Source: Aurantiochytrium sp. KH105 (taxonomy: Eukaryota > Sar > Bigyra > Thraustochytrida > Thraustochytriidae). Taken from it: a stretch of DNA of 64,000 nt. The position numbers and the translations under genes are program-made. Below the pieces are notes generated by a model. It saw nothing but the letters and a program-made list of their open reading frames with translations, was not told the origin of the DNA and made no database searches. This document shows positions 39,704 through 48,019 of the stretch, piece after piece. The stretch is from contig BGKB01000026.1 of the NCBI GenBank assembly GCA_003116975.1, positions 62,001 through 126,000 on the forward strand, in the 5' to 3' direction. Position 1 is the first letter of the stretch. Every line of letters begins with the position of its first letter.

Positions 39704-39941
39704 AACAGAACTTTGATCAATTTTTCTTTTTCTTTTTCCCGCTTTGCCTAACATGAGGGCGGGAAGGGGGCACAAGTCGTCTCTTGCCGCACAAGCCATC
39801 TCTTGCGATTCGTGATTGCAAAAGTATAAATAAAAGTCCGACGCGCAGTGTGTTCGGACGCCCACCGATTCAGATTCGTAATGTACCGTCGTTTGCTCCT
39901 TTGGCCCTGCACCGTGAGCCTAATTTTTCCAAACACGCTTA

Positions 39942-40382
39942 TCAATCCCTTTCGCCAAGCGAGGGCAAAGCTTCCCTATGCACACTTTGACTTGATTGTG
40001 CAGCCAAGCCACTCTTGCCGTCGTGGTGGTGCTTTTTTCGATCAACAATGTAGTTGCGTCGGAAAGCAGCCTTGGTTCGGCGCGCGTGCCATGCCCGCAT
40101 TTCCGCATCGGCATCAAGATTGTCGGGTAGATGAACATATCGAATACGACTTCCAAGAATCATGACAATCTCGAGGGCCTCGCCACGTTGGCCTCGCCGC
40201 GGACCTTCGAGCCAAGTTTGCGAAGCTTTGCCAAGCACCACCGTCATATCTTTGACGTCGACCGAGTCAAGGTATCCTGTAATCTGCGTGTCATTCTTGA
40301 GCTCCACCGTGACAAGCTCGCCTTCCAGGCACGTCAGAAAGCTGCTTAGGCTTTTCCAGCGCGCCGTGCGCTCGCCCTTGCG

Positions 40383-40414
<32 letters not shown>

Positions 40415-40448
40415 CAGTAGTCTCCTTGGTCGTGCTTGGCCCGTCCAT
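39942..40448 (-). CDS. LSm10-like Sm-fold protein
   Basis: A 168-aa protein from the ATG at 40448. Poly-Gln residues (CTG run on the plus strand, 40387-40415) precede an Sm domain. Sm1 is LEGELVTVELKNDTQITGYL with DSVDVKDMTVVL, and Sm2 is ILGSRIRYVHLPDNLD, separated by an Arg/Gly-rich loop. The Sm2 ending RYVHLPDN is closer to LSm10 (RYVHIPDD) and SmD1 than to LSm1-8. A basic C-terminal tail follows. LSm10 replaces SmD1 in U7 snRNP, the histone 3'-end processor, so the call matters. SmD1 (usually with a GR-rich tail, absent here) or an orphan LSm are alternatives. The longer upstream frame has no ATG and low-complexity sequence. Confidence 0.75.
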
Positions 40449-40996
40449 GCCGGCACGAGCGTATCTGTTCCCGCTCGGGGCCTGTGCCGAAACGCCGGTG
40501 GGCCTTGCCGCCGTGTCACGAGAACGTACGCTCGCCCCCGCGGTCGACGCCGACCCTCCGTCGCGGCCTGCCGCGTGCTGGCTGCACGGGGCCGCGCGCC
40601 CTTCCGAGCTTGGACTTGTGGCAAAATGGCTCCGGGCGCGTGCAACAAAGTGCAGCCACAACGCATCATCGTGATACTGGTAGGCCCTACTAGGCCTAGG
40701 TCAAGAAAAGAATACCAGTAGTAGTCCTATAGTATACTACTACAGGTGGCCCATTGTGTGCGCAACGCGATTTCGGGGGGCGCTGTTTTCTTGATTCTGA
40801 GTCACTTTGCACTGCTTTGCATTGGGTCCAAATCCCGAACGAGCAAACGATCGAACGAGCGATCGATCGAGCGAGCGAGCGATCGATCGAGCGAGCGCGG
40901 TGGATTGATCAAGCGATTTGCAGCGACTGAACAATCGATTGACGACAGCCGTGCCGGACACGTGGTCGAGAGCGCGCGCGGAGAAGACGCGCGAGG
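40449..40996. promoter_or_regulatory. Bidirectional 5' region between LSm10-like and EHD genes
   Basis: 548 bp containing the palindrome CTAGGCCTAG (40690-40699), an 8-bp-arm hairpin GTAGTAGT/ACTACTAC (40718-40743), and a CGAG/CGAT tetranucleotide array (about 40842-40900) in the EHD leader. Confidence 0.5.
40842..40900. repeat. CGAG/CGAT tetranucleotide array
   Basis: Imperfect tandem GAGC/GATC units about 100 bp upstream of the EHD start codon. Confidence 0.85.
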
Positions 40997-42841
40997 ATGC
41001 GGCGGCCCGGGTCGGGCCAGAGTAGGGCTAGGGCCGTGCAGGCCAAGGCGGCCTCGAGCGCGCAGGACGAGTTCACTGCCTCGAATGGACACAGCGACGC
41101 GGAACTGCAGCGGCTCGAGCACTTTGAGCGCTTTCGCACGCGACTGATTGAGCTGTACAAGGAACATGAGCCGGCAAAGCTGGCAAGCGTCGACGTGACA
41201 CTCCGCGAATGGAGCGGACGCGAGGAGGAACTTGTCAGCCGCGTCGAGGCACAATTTGCGGCACGCCAAGCCGCCAAGGAAGATTACACCAGGGTAGTCA
41301 ACAGCTTGAAGGAGTGCTACGAGAAAATCCGTCCTCTAGAGGAAACGTACAAGTTTGACCACTTCTTCTCACCATGTCTCACAGACGCTGAGTTCGAAGC
41401 CAAACCCATGGTCCTCTTGCTTGGCCAGTACTCGGTCGGCAAGACGACCTTTATCAAGCACCTTATTGGCCGTGACTTTCCCGGCATTCGCATTGGGCCA
41501 GAGCCCACCACGGATCGTTTTGTGGCGGTCATGCACGGCGACCAGGACCAGACCATTCCTGGCAATGCGCTCTGCGTCTCGGCAGACAAGCCTTTTACGG
41601 CCCTGAGCAAGTTCGGAACCTCGTTCATGAGTCGTATGGAGGCAAGCGTCTGTAATTCGAGGGCGCTCGAGTTCATGACCTTGGTCGACACCCCAGGCGT
41701 GCTCTCCGGCGAGAAACAGCGCATCGGGCGCCAGTACGACTTTCCAGCCGTCATTGATTGGTTTGCAGGTCGCTCAGACCGCATTCTTCTCTTGTTCGAT
41801 GCACACAAGCTCGACATTTCTGACGAATTCAAAACTTGCATCGAGGCTCTTCGCGGGCATGAAGACAAGGTGCGCGTCGTGCTCAACAAGGCCGACTCTG
41901 TTACGCCAAAGCAACTCATGCGCGTCTACGGCGCGCTCATGTGGAGTCTCGGCAAAGTCACGGGCTCTCCCGAAGTCATGCGCGTCTATGTAGGCTCCTT
42001 TTGGGATGTGCCTCTTCGTCAGGATCACGAAAACCGCGCGCTGTTCGAGAGCGAGGCCGAAGACCTTCTCAGCGACCTGCGAAGCCTCCCGCGCAACAGC
42101 TCGTTGCGGAAAATCAATGAGCTGGTCAAGCGCGCACGGCACGCCAAGGTTCACGCCTACATTATTGCGCACCTCAAGGCACAGATGCCCACTTTTTTTG
42201 GCAAGTCGTCAAAGCAACAAAACATTCTCAAAAACCTGCCTCAGGAGTTCAGCAAGGTGGCGCAGAAGCACCAGCTTGCGCTCGGTGATTTTCCGAACCC
42301 AGAAGGCTTTCGCAGGATCATTCAAGATTACGACCTATCCAAGTTTCCGAAACTCAGTGAAAAGGCCATACGCAAACTCGACACCGTGCTCACCGAGACG
42401 ATTCCGGCTTTGCTTCGCGAGCTGCGTTTGCACGATCCAGACGACGGTACCGGGGCGGGTTTGCCCATGGCAGGTAGCAGCTCGAATCCGTTCGAGGCCT
42501 TTGAGAACCTCGGCTCTTCACGGTCCGTGGGATCTCTCGGTGGTTCCGGTTGGGCTGTCTCGCAGTCGCTCAAGACGGAGGCAGACAACATTTTCTTCTC
42601 GAGTCCGCTCCAAGGCGGCAAACTTGCTGGGACAGCCGCTCAGCAGGCCTTCGCGTCGACGGGACTGTCCAATAATGTCTTGGCCAAGGTCTGGACGCTC
42701 GCTGACATGGACCATATCAACCAACTCGACGCAGACCAGTTCGCGGTAGCTTTGTACCTCGCTCGCCAGGTGCAGTCTGGCAAATCTCTCCCAGACACTC
42801 TGCCGTCGTCCCTCGTCCCGCCTTCGCGGCGCGGTTTTTAA
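40997..42841 (+). CDS. EHD-family dynamin-like ATPase with C-terminal EH domain
   Basis: A 614-aa protein with EHD domain order. An N-terminal helical region (about 30-110) leads to a dynamin-type nucleotide-binding domain (about 130-330) with P-loop GQYSVGKTT at about 142, DTPG, and NKAD. A helical lipid-binding middle region follows, then an EH domain (about 530-595, ADNIFFSSPLQGGKLAGTAA, VLAKVWTLADMDHINQLDAD). EHDs oligomerise on endosomal tubules and drive membrane fission and recycling. An NPF motif (SSSNPFEAF) lies in the linker just before the EH domain, which could bind that domain in cis or trans. The ATG at 40997 is followed by a basic, disordered leader, and a slightly later start cannot be excluded. 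Confidence 0.93.
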   Translation: MRRPGSGQSRARAVQAKAASSAQDEFTASNGHSDAELQRLEHFERFRTRLIELYKEHEPAKLASVDVTLREWSGREEELVSRVEAQFAARQAAKEDYTRVVNSLKECYEKIRPLEETYKFDHFFSPCLTDAEFEAKPMVLLLGQYSVGKTTFIKHLIGRDFPGIRIGPEPTTDRFVAVMHGDQDQTIPGNALCVSADKPFTALSKFGTSFMSRMEASVCNSRALEFMTLVDTPGVLSGEKQRIGRQYDFPAVIDWFAGRSDRILLLFDAHKLDISDEFKTCIEALRGHEDKVRVVLNKADSVTPKQLMRVYGALMWSLGKVTGSPEVMRVYVGSFWDVPLRQDHENRALFESEAEDLLSDLRSLPRNSSLRKINELVKRARHAKVHAYIIAHLKAQMPTFFGKSSKQQNILKNLPQEFSKVAQKHQLALGDFPNPEGFRRIIQDYDLSKFPKLSEKAIRKLDTVLTETIPALLRELRLHDPDDGTGAGLPMAGSSSNPFEAFENLGSSRSVGSLGGSGWAVSQSLKTEADNIFFSSPLQGGKLAGTAAQQAFASTGLSNNVLAKVWTLADMDHINQLDADQFAVALYLARQVQSGKSLPDTLPSSLVPPSRRGF

Positions 42842-43113
42842 TGATCATGATTTCTCGTGTGTAAAGCGTTGGTGGAATTATAAGGTGGTGTATACCATGG
42901 CACCAGTCTATGCTCAGCACTTGGCTTTCCCTCAAGAAACAGTCAACTTGAAAGCCAGCCTGATGATCAGTTGTTCCCTTGTTCCTTTCCCCCAAATTTA
43001 TGACCAAAAAAAACACATGGCCTCGTGCTTGCTTTCTTTTCTCTGCCTGCCTCTGCCTGCCTGCTTGTGCAGAAATAACAATCGGCCGCTCACAGAAAAC
43101 CAAGGTCTGCCCG

Positions 43114-44142
43114 ATGGCTTCCGCGTCGGGCGCGGGCGACGCCATCACAGAGGCCGTTGCTGCGCTCCCCGCCCACGGACTTGCTGCAGCCTTTGCGTAT
43201 GGGTCGGGCGTCTTTGAGCAAATTGATGCAGGGACGAAGCCCAAGGGAGTGGCCCCCGAAGACCGGCCGCTCATCGACCTCGTGCTTGTCGTGGAGGACG
43301 CCAAAGAGTGGCACAAGCTCAACATCGAAACTCATCCAGCACATTACTCATGCCTTGCCTCACTAGGCCCCGAAGCGGTTGCCAAAGTGCAGCGAACAGG
43401 GGGCGGCTTCATGTATTTTAACACGGACGTCACCGTTCCCAGCGTGCCAGAGGTCAGACTCAAGTACGGCGTCATTTCGCAAGAGGATGCCATACGGGAT
43501 CTCTCCCAATGGGACGCGCTGTATCTGAGCGGCCGTCTGCATAAGCCCGTGCGATTCATCGCAGATGCGCCCCAAAACACCGCTCTGCGCGAGGCACTTG
43601 GTGTCAATCTCGCTCACGCCATGCATACAGCTCTGCTCTTGCTCCCTGATCGATTCGACGATGAAGAGCTCTTTCGCTGCATTTCAGAGCTCTCGTACGC
43701 AGGCGACGTGCGAATGGGTCTTGCGGAGAACCCAAACAAGGTTGCCAATATCGTGCGCGGAAGCATGTCACATTTTCAATCACTCTATTCTCGCTTTCTA
43801 CCACTGGGACAAGATGCATCATCCATGTCGCCATCTACTGGTTTCCTGGGCGAGCTTGCGCTTGCTTCAGCAAGCGAGACAACGGGTTTGCGAAATTGGG
43901 AGCAAAATATGGACCCGCAAAAGCGCGCCCAAATGGCTTCCACTCTGCCCTTTCTTTCAGGCGCCGTTGCCTCGACTGCAGCAATGACGGAAAGCAAACG
44001 TCAAACCGCGATCCGAGAAGCCCTCTCTGCAACAGTGCGGCGGAGCAGTCGTTTTCAGAGCGCAAAGGGAATTCTTACCGTTGGAACCTTGACTGCCTTT
44101 CGCTATGGGATGCGCAAGGTGCGAAAGCGCTTTGCTTCCTGA
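43114..44142 (+). CDS. TAM41: Mitochondrial CDP-diacylglycerol synthase TAM41
   Basis: A 342-aa protein with the TAM41 nucleotidyltransferase pattern. FAYGSGVFEQ (about residue 28) is the glycine-serine nucleotide-binding motif, PLIDLVLVVED supplies the acidic metal ligand, HKLNIETHPAHYS is a family block, and LKYGVI follows mid-protein. TAM41 makes CDP-diacylglycerol from phosphatidic acid and CTP on the inner mitochondrial membrane for cardiolipin. The ATG at 43114 starts MASASGAGDAITEAV. An upstream in-frame ATG at 43000 would add a Cys/Leu-rich stretch, but that segment ends in a pyrimidine tract plus CAG (about 43035-43072) and looks like a 5' UTR intron acceptor. A cleavable presequence is therefore not obvious. 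Confidence 0.88.
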   Translation: MASASGAGDAITEAVAALPAHGLAAAFAYGSGVFEQIDAGTKPKGVAPEDRPLIDLVLVVEDAKEWHKLNIETHPAHYSCLASLGPEAVAKVQRTGGGFMYFNTDVTVPSVPEVRLKYGVISQEDAIRDLSQWDALYLSGRLHKPVRFIADAPQNTALREALGVNLAHAMHTALLLLPDRFDDEELFRCISELSYAGDVRMGLAENPNKVANIVRGSMSHFQSLYSRFLPLGQDASSMSPSTGFLGELALASASETTGLRNWEQNMDPQKRAQMASTLPFLSGAVASTAAMTESKRQTAIREALSATVRRSSRFQSAKGILTVGTLTAFRYGMRKVRKRFAS

Positions 44143-44953
44143 TTGTTCTTTTCAGGAAAGAAGAAGACACACAGCTCAATTTTTGCAAGATTGAATTGTT
44201 GTTTAGAAACGCGTTGACGCCAAGGAGTAGCTGAGTCTTTGACTTAACTGTAAGTACGTGAACTCTAGAGTCATTATGTGATTCCGGAGTCGAGTGACCT
44301 GTCGAGAAAGTCGATCTGCAGACAAGGCGGACTCGTTTCCATGTACGAACGCACTCTAGGTCTGTGTTGCCTAAAATCTAGGCCTAGGTCGATGCAAGAT
44401 AATTCTTACACCGTGACTTTGGTACAAGCTCGGGCCAGAAATACAAGGCGTAGCCTTTAGATTCCCAAAAGCTCGCCTCGCAAAAGATAAATCATGCCTT
44501 GATATCGTGCTCCCGGTATGCCATCAAACCTTGAGCTCACGATCGAACGAGTTGCCCATGACCGATCGAGCTGCCACTAACCCGACACAATCAATCCACC
44601 CAAGTTCGCTGTTCCTGCTCTTCACTTGCGCGGCTTTTTACTTGTCTCTACTTGTTCCGGAGGTTCCACCCGTGCCAATCTGAATCTGGACTGAGGTCGG
44701 CACCTTGAGCAAGAACCGCCGCTCGCCGTAGACCCGAACACCCGAGCTTTCCTTCGCACGCCCTCTTGCGTGCGTGCTGCTTCTTTCGCCTTGAGGCGGA
44801 GCGGAGAGGCGTGCGTGCGGCGGGGACGCAGACAGCAAATACACTCGCAGAGCAGAGCAGCCCAGGAGAGCGCGATTCCGTGGCAATCACCTCTGCGTCG
44901 GCGCGTTGAAGTTGGGTCGCGAGGACGGGATCGCGCCTCGAAGAGCCACCACG
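44143..44953. other. Intergenic region with a CTAGGCCTAG palindrome
   Basis: 811 bp between TAM41 and cathepsin Z. CTAGGCCTAGGTC at 44378-44390 repeats the 13 bp at 40690-40702 exactly. An inverted CACTTGCGCGG (about 44625) resembles the CGCAAGT element. No tRNA-like structure or credible ORF. Confidence 0.5.
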
Positions 44954-46021
44954 ATGGTCGTCACGACGCGGGCCAAAGGGGTCGTGCTGGCGCTGGCAGC
45001 GCTTGCAGCGCTTGCGCAGACGCCCCAGAGAGCTGATGCGAACCCTAGCGTGCAACATGGAATCTTGAACGAGCTCGTGTATCTCGAGGATCACGACAAA
45101 TTCGAGCACGTGATCAATCCGCGCCCCGGCGATCTTTTGACAGCGGCGGAGCTTCCGGAACACTGGAACTGGGGCAACGTTAACGGCACGAGCTACTTGA
45201 CCAAGATGCTCAATCAGCACATTCCGCAATACTGTGGATCCTGCTGGGCGCATGCGGCGCTCTCTGCGCTGGCAGATCGCATCAAAATTGCTCGACATGG
45301 TAAAGGCATCGATATTAATCTTGCAGTGCAATACCTTTTAAATTGCGGATCCAAGATCGCCGGAAGCTGCTTTGGGGGTAGTCACAGCGGCGCATATCAG
45401 TTCATTCATGAGAGTGGCCATGTCCCCTTTGACACGTGCATGCAGTACGAGGCGTGCAGCAGCAAGTCGAACTTTACAGAAAACTGCCGAGTTGGGAATT
45501 GGGAGTGTTCCGCTGTGAACGTGTGCCGCACGTGCTGGGTCGAGCTTGTGAAAAGTCCACCTTTTTTCAAGCCCGCTTGCGGCCCAGTGGAGGAGTTTCC
45601 GAATGCTACCGTAGCCGAGTACGGCAACGTAACGGGTATGCTCAACATGAAGGCAGAAATTTACAAGCGCGGGCCGATCGCCTGTTCGATCAACTCAATT
45701 CCTCTTGGAAAGTACGATGGTGGAATCATCGACGACCCGGTTTCTTCAAAGTCAACGAACCACGTCGTCTCACTTGTTGGATGGGACAAGACCAAGGACG
45801 GCACGGAGTTTTGGATTGCGCGCAACTCTTGGGGCGAATACTTTGGCCACTCTGGCTTTTTCTTCATCAAGACGGGCGAGAACCAGCTCGGTATCGAGTC
45901 GCACTGCTCTTGGGGCGTCCCCGGTCCGTTTACGCGAGTAAACCAGCCTTGTTATGAGGATGGCCAAAACTGCAATCACCCGTCATCGCCAGTGCCCCCG
46001 ATGGAGGCTCTCCAGTATTAG
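44954..46021 (+). CDS. CTSZ: Cathepsin Z/X-type papain-family cysteine protease
   Basis: A 355-aa secretory protein. The N-terminal hydrophobic segment (VVLALAALAALAQT) is a signal peptide, followed by a short propeptide as in cathepsin Z. The mature domain starts near PEHWNWGNVNG. Catalytic residues are Cys97 (CGSCWAH), His270 (TNHVVSLVGW) and Asn291 (ARNSWGE). The tripeptide HIP just before QYCGSCW is the cathepsin Z-specific mini-loop, which makes it a carboxypeptidase in animals. Multiple cysteines and N-glycosylation sites (NGTS, NFTE, NATV, NVTG) fit a lysosomal or secreted enzyme. The ATG at 44954 places the signal peptide at the start. The gene ends 99 bp from the convergent membrane-protein gene. 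Confidence 0.95.
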   Translation: MVVTTRAKGVVLALAALAALAQTPQRADANPSVQHGILNELVYLEDHDKFEHVINPRPGDLLTAAELPEHWNWGNVNGTSYLTKMLNQHIPQYCGSCWAHAALSALADRIKIARHGKGIDINLAVQYLLNCGSKIAGSCFGGSHSGAYQFIHESGHVPFDTCMQYEACSSKSNFTENCRVGNWECSAVNVCRTCWVELVKSPPFFKPACGPVEEFPNATVAEYGNVTGMLNMKAEIYKRGPIACSINSIPLGKYDGGIIDDPVSSKSTNHVVSLVGWDKTKDGTEFWIARNSWGEYFGHSGFFFIKTGENQLGIESHCSWGVPGPFTRVNQPCYEDGQNCNHPSSPVPPMEALQY

Positions 46022-46120
46022 TGAATTGCGATACGGTAAGCTTTGCATGTAGAGGCCTGCACTAGACAAGATTCTTACAAGTAAATGATCAAGTTATTTA
46101 GTCTACTCTACCATAAGTGT

Positions 46121-47812
46121 TTAGCGACGGAGCTTTTGCGCACTTGAAATGAGCAGGGATAACCCAATCGCACCGACAGCACAAATACCGGACTCTAGTG
46201 CCATCTCTCCCACGCCCATGTTCAAGATCCCCCCCTCCAAGTTGTTTTCCTTTGCAGCTTCTTGGGTCGCGCGACGGTGCGGAGGCGCAGATCCAGGGGC
46301 CGTTCTAAGCAAGAGTGGTTTCGGCGACCGTGTCACACGATGCGGACGAAGAGTTTGAGGTACGCCACACGCGCGATCTTTTGGTGAACGCTTCACGGGA
46401 GTCACAAAGGCATCTGGGGGTGGTACTGGAGTCAAATCGGAGCGAGCGGACGGATTCTCTCTTGATGTTTCGTCGAGAAGCTTGGATTTGGCCTTTTCGG
46501 TTTCGAAAAGTGGCGTGTTGGCGCTCAGATGAGCTGAGGGTGGCGGAGATGTCGTTGTCGTCGTCGTCGTCGTCGTGGAGACTGGTACTGTAACTTTTGC
46601 TGAGCTTCTATGCTTCTTTTTGTCAGCCTTTTCTTCGCTCACAAGATTGTTGCTCACTTCTGCTTCTTGCAACGCCGAGGGTTTTTTCGGGGAAGATAGG
46701 TTGATTGCATTCTTCACCTCTTTGTTCGCAACGCTGGATTCTGTATGTCGGGGAGAAGGACTTGTGTTTGTCTTTGTGGTCTCGTAGTTTTTTTCTTCGT
46801 CTTCAGGAAATGCTGTTGTTGCAATGTTTTGCTCGCTCGCGTCACTAGTTTGGCCGCTCGCACTGCTGTCATCATCACTTTCTTCCAGGGCAGCGCAGAT
46901 TGTATTGAGGCGCTCCCGAAGATCACTGAGCTGCACGCTGAAATCGCCCGCGTCACTCGTGTCGTCGTCGCCCCCCTCGCCTTTGCCTTCGACCTCGTCG
47001 TCATTGTCGTTTTCATGGTCGTCGTCGATGTCGTCATCGTCAATTTCGCCTGACAGTCTTTCCGTTTCTAGTCCGGCGGCTGAGATTTCCGACGCGACGT
47101 TTGCGTTCTTTGACGCTGTGGCTTGAAAGGGGTGCGTTTTAAAGGACGCTCCGGATGTCTCTTCCAGTTGAAAATAAGTAAAGGGTCTGCATAACGGAAG
47201 AGCAACGAGAAGACCGGCGCAGAGCGCACCAAAGGTGAGTTCGTGCATCACCATCTCCGAGCGCATGCCCATGCGAATAAGCGCATCGGTTCCGTCTTGG
47301 AGATATGTGTCTTCATCCTCATCAAGCCGGAGGCTGACATGGTCTGCAACCACCACGAGCTTTAGGACCCCATCCATCTGGACCAGGCGGTTGAAGAGCT
47401 GCCAGAGAGCGCTCTCGACGATCACCTCGACAACAACGACAACGAATCGTCGACATGAGGAGAATGGGCCTGGACACCCCATGAAGACGTACAGCACGTG
47501 CGCGAGCAAAGCCAGGGCGCTGAAAAACATGCCAAGCCATACATTTAGGCTGAGTTGGTGCACCTTTTGCGGCCGCCCGGCGGACAGCATTTGATGCGCT
47601 TGCGAGAGCGACTCGACCAAGCCCGCGACAATCGCGAGCGCTGAGAGGCACGAGACGGCCGTCGTGGCCCGCTGCATCGCCTCATGCGCTTGTTTTCCGC
47701 GCGACTGATTTGCCGCAAGTCCGTACCGCAGGACAAGGACCGCCATGAGCGCCCAAGTCGCTGCGCCGCAGCCGCTGGCAGCCCATCTCAGGGCCTGCGG
47801 CGAGAGCCCCAT
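46121..47812 (-). CDS. Multi-pass membrane protein with long disordered region, unknown family
   Basis: A 563-aa protein. The N-terminal 210 residues contain five or six hydrophobic segments (ATWALMAVLVLRYGL, AVSCLSALAIVAGLV, MFFSALALLAHVLYVFM, RRFVVVVVEVIVE, LTFGALCAGLLVALPL). Residues about 230-510 are acidic and then Ser/Thr/Pro/Lys-rich and disordered, including a Thr run. A last hydrophobic helix lies near the C-terminus (CAVGAIGLSLLISSA) before a basic KLRR end. No domain was recognised. The layout suggests an integral membrane protein with a large cytoplasmic loop. The ATG at 47812 is the first in frame, and the gene lies 207 bp upstream of the end of nothing else on the plus strand. 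Confidence 0.75.
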   Translation of the reverse strand: MGLSPQALRWAASGCGAATWALMAVLVLRYGLAANQSRGKQAHEAMQRATTAVSCLSALAIVAGLVESLSQAHQMLSAGRPQKVHQLSLNVWLGMFFSALALLAHVLYVFMGCPGPFSSCRRFVVVVVEVIVESALWQLFNRLVQMDGVLKLVVVADHVSLRLDEDEDTYLQDGTDALIRMGMRSEMVMHELTFGALCAGLLVALPLCRPFTYFQLEETSGASFKTHPFQATASKNANVASEISAAGLETERLSGEIDDDDIDDDHENDNDDEVEGKGEGGDDDTSDAGDFSVQLSDLRERLNTICAALEESDDDSSASGQTSDASEQNIATTAFPEDEEKNYETTKTNTSPSPRHTESSVANKEVKNAINLSSPKKPSALQEAEVSNNLVSEEKADKKKHRSSAKVTVPVSTTTTTTTTTSPPPSAHLSANTPLFETEKAKSKLLDETSRENPSARSDLTPVPPPDAFVTPVKRSPKDRACGVPQTLRPHRVTRSPKPLLLRTAPGSAPPHRRATQEAAKENNLEGGILNMGVGEMALESGICAVGAIGLSLLISSAQKLRR

Positions 47813-48019
47813 TTTTTAAGTCGTCGTCGCGGGCACGAGGACGCGCGTTTGCGCACGCGCAAGAAAACACACGTTGCCTCGCTCTCGCACTCCTCGTCTT
47901 GGTCCTCCTCAGCACGTGCGAGCACGTCGCACAATACAACGAATCAGTTATACCTACGCAAGGCGCGACTTGGAGAGAAATTTCATTTGGAAGCTGGGGG
48001 ATCAATCAATCAATCAAAG

